A stretch of 64,000 bases of DNA. Source: Aureibaculum marinum (lineage in GTDB: Bacteria; Bacteroidota; Bacteroidia; Flavobacteriales; Flavobacteriaceae). Below the pieces are notes generated by a model that worked only from the letters and a program-made list of their open reading frames with translations, did not search any database and was not told where the DNA came from. The translations under genes were made by a program, and so were the position numbers. Shown piece after piece: positions 47,593 through 55,651 of the stretch (the stretch's first letter is position 1; the number at the start of each line of letters is the position of its first letter). Location of the stretch: positions 1-64,000 of the forward strand of contig NZ_RPFJ01000005.1 in the NCBI RefSeq assembly GCF_003813905.1. The letters run 5' to 3'.

Positions 47593-48312
47593 ATGGAAAC
47601 TAAAAAAAGTCCAAAAGCAAATTTGGAAAATTACAATAAGCTGTTTGTACAGTTAGGTCTGATACTAGCATTGCTCATTGTTTATTTAGGTATCGAATAC
47701 AAGACCTTTGACAGAGAAATTGGCGATTTAGGTATGCTTAATCTAGAAGAAGTTGTTGAAGAAGACATTCCAATTACGGAACGTATTGAACAAATAAAAC
47801 CACCACCTCCACCACCTCCAGCTCCTGAAGTTATAGAAGTTGTTGAAGATGAAGAGGAAGTGGAAGAAACAATGTTAGAATCTACTGAAACAGACGAAAA
47901 CGAAGTAGTTGAAGTAGAAGAAATTGTTGAGGTAGTTGAAGAAGAAGTAGTTGCTGAAGATGTACCTTTTGCAATTATTGAAGATGCTCCTATTTTCCCC
48001 GGATGTAAAGGAAATAAAGCACAATTAAAAAAATGCTTACAAGAGTCCATTCAAAAACATGTAAATAGAAAATTTAATACAGGTTTGGCTGGTGATTTAG
48101 GGTTAGACCCTGGTAAAAAACGTGTTATTGTTGTGTTTAAAATTGACAAAACTGGAGAAATAGTTGATGTTAGAGCAAGAGGTCCTCATGCAAGATTAGA
48201 AAAAGAAGGAATTAGCGTTGTTAATTCATTACCTAAAATGATTCCTGGTAAACAACGTGGTAGACCAGTTGGTGTAAAATACACTCTTCCAATTACCTTA
48301 TTGGTAGAATAA
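47593..48312 (+). CDS. TonB family energy transducer, first of three
   Basis: Inner-membrane anchored protein with a single N-terminal helix (about 18-36, LFVQLGLILALLIVYLG). A periplasm-spanning region follows with ITERIEQIKPPPPPPPAPEV and an acidic Glu/Val-rich part (about 82-125). The C-terminal TonB domain (about 130-239) has FPGCKGNKAQLKKC, RARGPHARLEKE and VGVKYTLPI. The two cysteines nine residues apart recur in all copies here. It probably passes proton-motive force to TonB-dependent outer-membrane receptors such as SusC proteins. It is followed by a perfect terminator. Confidence 0.88.
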   Translation: METKKSPKANLENYNKLFVQLGLILALLIVYLGIEYKTFDREIGDLGMLNLEEVVEEDIPITERIEQIKPPPPPPPAPEVIEVVEDEEEVEETMLESTETDENEVVEVEEIVEVVEEEVVAEDVPFAIIEDAPIFPGCKGNKAQLKKCLQESIQKHVNRKFNTGLAGDLGLDPGKKRVIVVFKIDKTGEIVDVRARGPHARLEKEGISVVNSLPKMIPGKQRGRPVGVKYTLPITLLVE

Positions 48313-48330
48313 ATTTTAATTTTATTAGTA

Positions 48331-48360
48331 AAAAAGACCATCTTAAAAGATGGTCTTTTT
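48331..48360. terminator. Terminator after the first TonB gene
   Basis: Fourteen-base arms AAAAAGACCATCTT and AAGATGGTCTTTTT are exact reverse complements around AA, with T and A tracts on both sides. It works in either direction in principle. Confidence 0.92.
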
Positions 48361-48714
48361 TTTTACCATATTTATTGCTTCTTTAACACAATTTTTAAAC
48401 CTAATAAATCTATAGTTGACATATTTTACAATTTTGGAACATAAAATTGTCCCAAAATCCTACAAAGAATCAAAATAAAATTAATAACAAAACTATCCAT
48501 TTATAGACTTAATTACACAAAATTAAGTCAAACGTTGATTTATTTATACCATTATTTAAATTTTAATAAAATTTAATCTCTTCTGAAGTTCAATACTTTA
48601 CATGATATTTATCATTTTTTTTCTATTCTAAAATTAAGAACTTAGTACTATTCTTAGAGAGGTATAGAATTCAGTTCAGTATTTCATCTAAGTACTTAAT
48701 TAAAATTTAAAATT
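48361..48714. other. Structured intergenic leader before the second TonB gene
   Basis: Contains no gene. Two perfect hairpins are visible: ACAATTTT/AAAATTGT around GGAACAT (48428-48450) and GACTTAATT/AATTAAGTC around ACACAA (48506-48529). The first can alternatively pair ATTTTGG with CCAAAAT (48431-48458). The rest is AT-rich and should contain the promoter of the second TonB gene, which I cannot place. With the terminator in front, this gene is transcribed apart from the first copy. Confidence 0.45.
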
Positions 48715-49446
48715 ATGGAAGCTAAAAAGAATCCCAAAGCAAAATTAGAGAATTATAGCGGGTTGTTTTTACAATTAGGACTAGCGTTATCTTTAATTAT
48801 TGTATACCTTGGCGTACAGCACAAAGTATATGAAAGGACAGTATCAGACCTGGGAGGTCTGGTATTAGAAGAAGAAATTATAGAAGACATACCTATTACA
48901 GAACGAATAGAACAAATAAAACCACCTCCACCACCTCCACCTGCTCCTGAAGTAATTGAAGTAGTTCAAGATGAAGAGCAAGTTGAAGAAACAATGCTTG
49001 AATCAACAGAAGTTGATCAAGATGATGCTGTTGAAGTTGTTGAACTTGACCAAGTAGAAGAAGTTGTTGAAGAAGAAGTTATTGTAGACGATGTTCCTTT
49101 TGCCGTTATTGAAGATGCTCCTATTTTTCCAGGCTGTAAAGGAAACAAGGCACAGTTAAAACAATGTTTGCAAGACAAAATAATGGAGCATGTTAGTAAA
49201 ACTTTTGATCCTAATCTTTCTAATGAACTAGGATTAGATGCAGGTAAAAAACGTGTTATCGTTCTTTTCAGCATCGATCGTAATGGAAACATTGCTAAAG
49301 TTCAAGCAAGAGGACCTCATGCACGGTTAGAAAAAGAAGCAATTAGAGTTGTAAAATCACTACCTAAAATGATACCCGCAAAACAACGTGGTGTACCAGT
49401 TGGTGTTAAGTATACATTGCCTATTACTTTAGAAGTTAGAATTTAA
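48715..49446 (+). CDS. TonB family energy transducer, second of three
   Basis: A 243-residue paralogue of the preceding gene with the same plan: helix LFLQLGLALSLIIVYLG, ITERIEQIKPPPPPPPAPEV, an acidic spacer, and the C-terminal domain with FPGCKGNKAQLKQC and VGVKYTLPITLEV. The close match along the whole length shows a tandem duplication. Differences cluster in the acidic spacer (more Asp/Gln, about 85-125). Having its own upstream region, it may serve a different set of receptors or conditions. Confidence 0.88.
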   Translation: MEAKKNPKAKLENYSGLFLQLGLALSLIIVYLGVQHKVYERTVSDLGGLVLEEEIIEDIPITERIEQIKPPPPPPPAPEVIEVVQDEEQVEETMLESTEVDQDDAVEVVELDQVEEVVEEEVIVDDVPFAVIEDAPIFPGCKGNKAQLKQCLQDKIMEHVSKTFDPNLSNELGLDAGKKRVIVLFSIDRNGNIAKVQARGPHARLEKEAIRVVKSLPKMIPAKQRGVPVGVKYTLPITLEVRI

Positions 49447-49567
49447 AGCTCAATATAAACGAGTAATTAAATACTGTTAGATTGAAAAATAGAAGAACAA
49501 AAAATTCATAATAATTTTGGTATGTTTATTGATGTTAACATTATTTTAACACTTTAAACATACCATT

Positions 49568-50320
49568 ATGAATTTTTCCAAAAACCCAAAAAACAATCTA
49601 CTACAAACCGAAAAATTCTACAGAAGTCCTGCCATTTTTATGCAGTTAGGGTTAGTATTAGCATTGTTAATAGTTTATATTACATTGCAATACGCATCTA
49701 CCAAAACAATTATAGTATTAAATGACTCGGAACCCGACGTTGACCCAACTTATGTATTCCAAATTCCTCCAAATATAACCATAGAACGCAAAAGCAAACC
49801 ACAAGACCTCAAACAACCAAAAAAAGTAATTTTGGTAGAACCTGAAATAGTTCCAAATAATACTTCTACTGAAATTTTACCAGACTTAAATCAGAAAGAA
49901 ACCACCACTACTGACGAAAAAATTGAAAATATTATTGAAGTTATTGATCCACCAGAAGTAACAGAACCAATAGACTTTATTGTTTTAGAAAAAGCTCCTA
50001 TTTTTCCAGGTTGCGAAGGTTTAGAAGAAAAAGAATCAAAAGCTTGCTTCACTGAAAAAATGAAAAAGTTTGTCAATAAAAAGTTTAATTCATCCCTTGC
50101 TGAACGTTTAAATTTAATTGGAAAACAGCGTATTTATGCTCAATTTACAATTGATAAACATGGACTGGTTACTGATATAAAAATTAGAGCTCCTCATAAA
50201 ACCTTAGAAAAAGAAGCTTTGCGAGTTATTAAAAATTTACCTGAAATGATTCCTGGAAAGCAACGTAAAAAACCAGTACCAGTAAAATATACACTTCCAA
50301 TAGTTTTTGAAATACAGTAA
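49568..50320 (+). CDS. TonB family energy transducer, third and divergent copy
   Basis: A 250-residue protein of the same plan but more diverged: a 20-residue N-terminal extension before helix IFMQLGLVLALLIVYITLQY. Its spacer is rich in Pro, Glu and Thr without the polyproline run. The C-terminal domain has FPGCEGLEEKESKAC (cysteines ten residues apart), IRAPHKTLEKEALRV and VPVKYTLPIVFEI. It lacks PPPPPPP, so its reach across the periplasm may differ. It follows the second copy by 121 bases. Confidence 0.85.
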   Translation: MNFSKNPKNNLLQTEKFYRSPAIFMQLGLVLALLIVYITLQYASTKTIIVLNDSEPDVDPTYVFQIPPNITIERKSKPQDLKQPKKVILVEPEIVPNNTSTEILPDLNQKETTTTDEKIENIIEVIDPPEVTEPIDFIVLEKAPIFPGCEGLEEKESKACFTEKMKKFVNKKFNSSLAERLNLIGKQRIYAQFTIDKHGLVTDIKIRAPHKTLEKEALRVIKNLPEMIPGKQRKKPVPVKYTLPIVFEIQ

Positions 50321-50500
50321 GCCCAAACTGAAATATTATGTATTCTAAAAAGAAATTTTAAATAGCGGTGTTAATTAAACTATACCGGTACAACTCTAAA
50401 ATTAAGATTAATTTATTACTACACTTAGTAATTTTTATAAACAGTAAAGAAAGTTAAGTTCTGATAAAATCATTACTTTTACATTTTAAAATTAATAGCT

Positions 50501-51244
50501 TTGAACATTAATCAATACTTAGATTCTACTTACCTAAAAACGGCTGCACAAGCAGGTATTTCAGAAGACGAAACTCAAAAAAATGTAATAGAACTTATTA
50601 AAGAAGCCATTTCTGAAAACTTTAAATTGGTAATGATAAGGCCAAAATTCGTTTCTTTAGCAAAAGAATATATTACCAATGCAAAAAGTAGCATATTAAT
50701 AGGTACAGTAATTGGTTTCCATGAAGGCACTGCTTCTGTTGAAGAAAAATTAAAAGAAGCAAAAAAAGCCATTGCTGATGGTGCTGATGAGCTCGATTTT
50801 GTAATAAATTATCATGCATTTTTAAATGGTAATATTAACCTTATAAAAAGTGAGGTATTTAAAGGTTCAAAATTAGGATTAGATCACAACAAAGTAGTAA
50901 AATGGATTATTGAAATTGCAGCATTAACAGACCAAGAAATCATAGCTATTACACAATTGATAAAAGATGTAATTTTAAGTAATTTTGGTGAAGAAAATGC
51001 AAATCGTGTTTTTGTAAAATCCTCTACAGGGTTTTATAAAACTACCGACAATAAACCTTCTGGAGCAACGTTTGAAGCCATGGAGTTAATAGTTAAAAAT
51101 GCAAAACCATTACAAGTTAAAGCTGCCGGTGGTGTAAAGAGTTATAAGGATGCTGTTAAAATGATTAATTTAGGTGTTGACAGAATTGGTACTTCATCAG
51201 CTAAAGCAATTGCTAATGGTAACCAAACTACTACCAACTATTAA
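50501..51244 (+). CDS. deoC: Deoxyribose-phosphate aldolase
   Basis: Splits deoxyribose-5-phosphate to acetaldehyde and glyceraldehyde-3-phosphate. Active-site residues are visible: Schiff-base Lys173 in VFVKSSTGFY, Lys213 in KAAGGVKSY, and Asp99 in ADELDFVINY. Length 247 is normal for the bacterial type. The start is TTG (TTGAACATTAATCAATAC), and no ATG lies near it. It is not grouped with other nucleoside-degradation genes here. Confidence 0.94.
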   Translation: MNINQYLDSTYLKTAAQAGISEDETQKNVIELIKEAISENFKLVMIRPKFVSLAKEYITNAKSSILIGTVIGFHEGTASVEEKLKEAKKAIADGADELDFVINYHAFLNGNINLIKSEVFKGSKLGLDHNKVVKWIIEIAALTDQEIIAITQLIKDVILSNFGEENANRVFVKSSTGFYKTTDNKPSGATFEAMELIVKNAKPLQVKAAGGVKSYKDAVKMINLGVDRIGTSSAKAIANGNQTTTNY

Positions 51245-51332
51245 ACTGATAATTAATATTTAGAGCTTTTACTTTTAACTAAAGTTCTGGAAACTATAAA
51301 AATTTATGCCCCATAAATAAAAGATTATTTGT

Positions 51333-51911
51333 ATGAAAAAATTAGATTATTTTGCACATGAAACTGCAGTTATTGATGACAATTGTACTATTGGTAAAGG
51401 CACAAAAATTTGGCACTTTAGTCATATTATGTCTAACTGTGAAATTGGAGAAGAATGTAGTTTCGGACAAAATGTTGTAGTTTCTCCGGATGTTGTTTTA
51501 GGTAGAAATGTAAAAGTTCAAAATAATGTATCTATTTATACTGGTGTTATCTGCGAAGATGACGTTTTTTTAGGTCCTTCAATGGTATTTACTAACGTTA
51601 TAAATCCTAGAAGTGCAATTATTAGACGTGATGAATACAAAAAAACATTAGTAAAAAAAGGAGCAAGTATTGGTGCAAATGCTACAATTGTATGTGGCAA
51701 TACTATTGGTGAATTTTCTTTAATTGGGGCCGGAAGTGTGGTAACAAAAGAAGTACCTGCCTATGCTCTGGTAGTAGGCAATCCCTCAAAACAAATTGGT
51801 TGGGTTAGTGAATACGGACATCGCTTAAATTTTGACGAAAACGGAATTGCGATTTGCCCTGAAAGTAACCAGAAATATCAATTGAATAATAATAAAGTAG
51901 CTAAAATATAA
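51333..51911 (+). CDS. Left-handed beta-helix acyltransferase (WbpD/WlbB-like N-acetyltransferase)
   Basis: A 192-residue hexapeptide-repeat protein. The helix coils are seen in the repeating small-hydrophobic pattern (TIGKGTKIWHFSHI, CEIGEECSFGQNVVV, VLGRNVKVQNNVSIY, ASIGANATIVCGNTIG). The segment FTNVINPRSAIIRRDEYKKT and the ending VVGNPSKQIGWVSEYGHRLNF match sugar N-acetyltransferases of the WbpD/WlbB type, which acetylate UDP-3-amino sugars for surface polysaccharides. No other genes of that pathway are near, so the exact substrate is open. Confidence 0.85.
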   Translation: MKKLDYFAHETAVIDDNCTIGKGTKIWHFSHIMSNCEIGEECSFGQNVVVSPDVVLGRNVKVQNNVSIYTGVICEDDVFLGPSMVFTNVINPRSAIIRRDEYKKTLVKKGASIGANATIVCGNTIGEFSLIGAGSVVTKEVPAYALVVGNPSKQIGWVSEYGHRLNFDENGIAICPESNQKYQLNNNKVAKI

Positions 51912-51948
51912 TGATATCTTTGCTGAAAATTCTATAAAATAGTATCGA

Positions 51949-54063
51949 ATGAGAAAACTTATTATAGTTACCCTTTTAATCTTTTCAAACTATCTACTAG
52001 CACAAGAAGATATTTATCCCATTTATAAAGGCTGTGATGCTTCAGATGAAACTACATTAGCTTCGTGTTTTAATCAAAATCTTACTAAAGATGTATTAGC
52101 AGAATTTAAAGTTCCTGATAATGTTAAAAGAGATAATTATAAAGGTACTGTTCATGTTATCTTTGTAGTAACTAAAACTGGGGAATTTGAAGTTTTATAT
52201 GTACGTTCTGCCTATAAAGAATTAGAAACTGAAGCTAAAAGAGTATTTACTCAATTACCAAAAACTAAACCAGCTACTTACAATGGTAGACCAATTGACA
52301 TGCGTTTTGGATTGCCTATTCAAATTCCATTAGGCTCGCAACCAACCCCTGAAAAGATAACAAAAGAGCGTGGTGAAGAAAATTTAGTTGTAAACAATCC
52401 CACACCAACACCTGCTCCTCCTAAACAACCATCTACCATAAAAACTCCTAAAAAGGACATACAAAATGCCGTAAAAAGTACTTATTTTCCAGAGCATCAA
52501 AGTGAATTAAATATTCCTTTTACACATAGTACTTATGACGAATTAAATTATTATTTTGACAAAGGGGAGAATTCTCATACAGGTTTTAAACCTTACTTAT
52601 ACAGCGAAGCTGCAAAATATGTGAATTTAGATACTCAAAAAACAGCTTTATTTAAAAACAAATCCTCAAAGTGGGGTCAAAAATTATGGAATGAACACTT
52701 TTTTAAAGTACAGAAAGACGATTATTGGTTTACAATTAATCCTATTTTTGACTTGCAATTAGGTAAAGATAATTCAGATGATGTAGATTATACCTACAAC
52801 AATACAAGAGCAGTTCAAATTCAAGGTGGATTAGGTAAAAATTTTAACTTCTCTGCTTCTATCTATGAAAGTCAAGGCCGTTTTGCAGACTATATAAACG
52901 ATTTCGCTAGAGCCAATAGGCCCTCTGGAGCCAGCTCTTATGGATTAGTGCCTGGAAGAGGAAAAGCCAAAGATTTTAAAGAAAATAGTTTTGATTACCC
53001 TGTTGCTGAAGCATATCTGACATATACACCTAGTAAATTTTTTAATTTTCAATTTGGACATGGTAAAAATTTTATTGGTGATGGATATCGCTCAATGATG
53101 CTATCTGATGTAGCAACTTCTTACCCTCATTTAAAAATAAGTACACAGTTTTGGAAAATTAAATATACCAACGTATGGATGTGGTTAGAAGACGTAAGAC
53201 CTACTCTGAATGAAAATGGTTTAAGTGCAAGAAAATTTGTCGCTATGCATCATCTCAGTTGGAATGTCACCAAAAAAATTAATATAAGTTTATTCGAAGC
53301 CACCGTTACTAAAAAAGATGAAAATAATGGTTTTGACATCAACTATTTTAATCCAATTATATTTTACCGAGCTATAGAATTTTCTAGAGGTTCTGGTGGA
53401 GGCAATGCTCTTATTGGTTTAGGTACTAAATACAAAGTTTCTGATAATTTTTCTACGTATACCCAATTTGTATTGGACGAATTAACTGTAGGCCGCTTTT
53501 TTGATGGCGATGGCTATTGGGGAAATAAATTTTCATTACAACTGGGTGCAAAATATTACAATGCTTTTAATGTTGAAAACTTGTACCTTCAAGGAGAATT
53601 CAATTTGGCTCGTCCATATACCTATTCACATGAAACACCAATCTTAAATTATGGCCATTACAACCAACCTTTAGGCCATCTATGGGGTAGTAATTTTTGG
53701 GAATTTGTAGGCATTGCTCGATACAAAAAAGACAGATGGTTTGGTAGTGCAAAACTAAATATTGGAAATAAAGGATTTGACATTAACGGATTAAATTATG
53801 GTGGCAATATTTATTTAAGTAATGATGATAGAACTGGTAATACCGGAGTAGAATTATTACAAGGTAATAATACAAGAGTATTTATTGCCGATTTACAAGG
53901 AGGATATTTAGTTAACCCTGCAACAAACACAAAATTATTTGCAGGATTCACGTATCGAAAATTTAATCCTGCTCAAGCAATAACTGATAATGGCAATGAA
54001 ACTACAACATGGTTTACAATAGGCTTAAAAGCCGATTTATTTAATTGGTATTTTGACTTTTAA
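51949..54063 (+). CDS. remB: RemB-like outer-membrane protein with N-terminal TonB-type domain
   Basis: The 704 residues start with a signal peptide (MRKLIIVTLLIFSNYLLAQ). Residues about 20-130 match the TonB C-terminal domain of the three genes upstream: YKGCDASDETTLASC keeps the cysteine pair, and RSAYKELETEAKRVF and MRFGLPIQIPL follow. After a Pro/Thr linker comes a long beta-strand-rich part with FNFQFGHGKNFIGDGYRSMM and a C-terminal aromatic strand (LFNWYFDF), resembling capsule-assembly (Wzi-like) barrels and the gliding protein RemB of flavobacteria. Its position after sprA and the tonB genes supports a motility or surface role. The symbol is from resemblance and context. Confidence 0.65.
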   Translation: MRKLIIVTLLIFSNYLLAQEDIYPIYKGCDASDETTLASCFNQNLTKDVLAEFKVPDNVKRDNYKGTVHVIFVVTKTGEFEVLYVRSAYKELETEAKRVFTQLPKTKPATYNGRPIDMRFGLPIQIPLGSQPTPEKITKERGEENLVVNNPTPTPAPPKQPSTIKTPKKDIQNAVKSTYFPEHQSELNIPFTHSTYDELNYYFDKGENSHTGFKPYLYSEAAKYVNLDTQKTALFKNKSSKWGQKLWNEHFFKVQKDDYWFTINPIFDLQLGKDNSDDVDYTYNNTRAVQIQGGLGKNFNFSASIYESQGRFADYINDFARANRPSGASSYGLVPGRGKAKDFKENSFDYPVAEAYLTYTPSKFFNFQFGHGKNFIGDGYRSMMLSDVATSYPHLKISTQFWKIKYTNVWMWLEDVRPTLNENGLSARKFVAMHHLSWNVTKKINISLFEATVTKKDENNGFDINYFNPIIFYRAIEFSRGSGGGNALIGLGTKYKVSDNFSTYTQFVLDELTVGRFFDGDGYWGNKFSLQLGAKYYNAFNVENLYLQGEFNLARPYTYSHETPILNYGHYNQPLGHLWGSNFWEFVGIARYKKDRWFGSAKLNIGNKGFDINGLNYGGNIYLSNDDRTGNTGVELLQGNNTRVFIADLQGGYLVNPATNTKLFAGFTYRKFNPAQAITDNGNETTTWFTIGLKADLFNWYFDF

Positions 54064-54147
54064 TAAAGAAATTCACTTTCATTATTTACAAACTAAAATA
54101 GTGTCAAGTATAGAAAATACAAGCGAATTATCACTAAATACAAAAAA

Positions 54148-54180
54148 AAGGAAGCCTAAAATTAAATTTTAAGCTTCCTT
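54148..54180. terminator. Bidirectional terminator between remB and the PUL
   Basis: AAGGAAGC...GCTTCCTT with an AAAATT/AATTTT inner part forms a long stem with one mismatch. A-runs lie on the left and on the right, giving U-tracts for both converging genes. Confidence 0.85.
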
Positions 54181-54205
54181 AAAAAAATTAACTCAAATAA
54201 CTATT

Positions 54206-55519
54206 TTATTCTTTCGGAACTTCTAACTCAGAAAAATCTATCATTGGTTTAGTTCCATTTGATTTTCTTGTAAACTCAGTATTAGCTGGTGTAGCTTCAT
54301 TAAAAAAGCCACAATTTTTCAAAAAGAATGAATTCTCTTCAACGCCTCCAGCATAATCTAATCTAGATTCTTTTTTACCTGTAGCATCTATAGTAAATTT
54401 TGCTTTTGTTAATTCTATCCATTCTTTTTCTGTTGTATAAACCCATTGATTATTATAACTCGCTCTACGAGGTATATTACCAGTAGTAGTATTAAAGTTT
54501 TCTAAAAAAGAATAAAACCCTTGAAGATATCTACTACCTTTTGGTCTTCTAAAACTAGCTATTAGACTCCATTTGTTTTCATCAGGAGCATAAAAATAAG
54601 CCGTATAATCAGTTGAGTTATTTACCGATGGTACTCCTTTAAGCAAAAACTTATATGAAGTATTGGATTTCCAGTTATACACTTTATAACTCTGACCTCC
54701 AGAGCCCTCATTTCCAAATTCGCCCGAAGTAACCCCCTCTCCTTTACCTAATAAAATAATTTTATAATCTTCAGGAATATTATTTGGATCTTGAGTTTCG
54801 TAAGGGCTCCACACAGAAAACAGTACTCTGCGTTCCGTTTCTGAATTTACCTGAATACCAAAATATCCATCCCTAAATCCATTTGCCATATAATAAGAAC
54901 CTATAACATCTTCACCTTCAGGAACATTAATTTCGCTATAAAACCATTCAATATCTTTTTCTGCTGGTAATTGATACGATAAATGTACCGATGGGCCACG
55001 TCGTCCGAAATAAAAATCGTCTTTTATAAAATAAACTTTTCCTTCTGTGGCTGGTCCTCCAATAAGAATCTTATTGATATTTGCAATAGAAGTACCCGAC
55101 TTTTCTAGCCCTTCTATTTCAATAAAATTATATCCCGATTTTACATCAAAAACACCAACTTCAATTGTTGTATTTTCAGAATTACTTAGCTCAATATTTT
55201 TGGAAGTATTACCTACTGTAACTTTTAAAGTTGATACACCATTTGGTACATTTGCATTTAACCCTACGTGTAGCTTACCATCTGTATCTGTTTTAAAATA
55301 GGTACGTACAACCACTTCTAAATCTGTCCAATTTTTAATTTCAAAATCATTAAACATGTTAGAATTGGCAGACATGTCATTTGTCCAGCTATTAGCTCCA
55401 GCCGGAATTTCTATTGATAAATCTAAGGTTTCATGCTCATCTGTTTTATTAGTGGTACAACTCATCAGATGCATAAAAATCAATAAAACAAAAAAATAAA
55501 AGAAAGTTTTTTTAATCAT
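54206..55519 (-). CDS. DUF5077/DUF3472 lipoprotein
   Basis: A 437-residue surface or periplasmic lipoprotein (lipobox LMSC, Cys about 21). The N-terminal part (about 32-160, IEIPAGANSWTNDM) fits DUF5077. The remainder (VHLSYQLPAEKDIEWFYSEI, YFGIQVNSETERRVLFSVWSP, SYKFLLKGVP) fits DUF3472. Both occur beside polysaccharide-utilisation genes, but their function is unknown; a carbohydrate-binding role is a guess. A hairpin (55578-55611) lies between susD and this gene, so it may be expressed by partial read-through. Confidence 0.75.
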   Translation of the reverse strand: MIKKTFFYFFVLLIFMHLMSCTTNKTDEHETLDLSIEIPAGANSWTNDMSANSNMFNDFEIKNWTDLEVVVRTYFKTDTDGKLHVGLNANVPNGVSTLKVTVGNTSKNIELSNSENTTIEVGVFDVKSGYNFIEIEGLEKSGTSIANINKILIGGPATEGKVYFIKDDFYFGRRGPSVHLSYQLPAEKDIEWFYSEINVPEGEDVIGSYYMANGFRDGYFGIQVNSETERRVLFSVWSPYETQDPNNIPEDYKIILLGKGEGVTSGEFGNEGSGGQSYKVYNWKSNTSYKFLLKGVPSVNNSTDYTAYFYAPDENKWSLIASFRRPKGSRYLQGFYSFLENFNTTTGNIPRRASYNNQWVYTTEKEWIELTKAKFTIDATGKKESRLDYAGGVEENSFFLKNCGFFNEATPANTEFTRKSNGTKPMIDFSELEVPKE

Positions 55520-55577
55520 ACTTTTTAGTACTTACGTTTAATTTACTTTATTAAAACAACAACTTCTATTTGTAAAG

Positions 55578-55611
55578 AAAAGAAGCTTAATTAAGTAATC
55601 AAGCTTCTTTT
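55578..55611 (-). terminator. Hairpin between susD and the DUF3472 gene
   Basis: AAAAGAAGCTT and AAGCTTCTTTT are exact reverse complements with a 12-base loop. On the minus strand the right arm ends in TTTTCTTT. The U-tract is moderate, so it may act as a leaky terminator or mRNA 3'-end stabiliser. Confidence 0.6.
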
Positions 55612-55651
55612 CAATCTTTCTCTTTAGAAACCTTGTTGTTTTACTGCATCG

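Noticed and set aside
47682-48050. Ser/Thr- and Gly-rich minus-strand frame opposite the first tonB gene
   Set aside because: Its low-complexity composition is the reverse complement of the Glu/Val/Pro-rich TonB spacer; the same shadow appears opposite the second copy.
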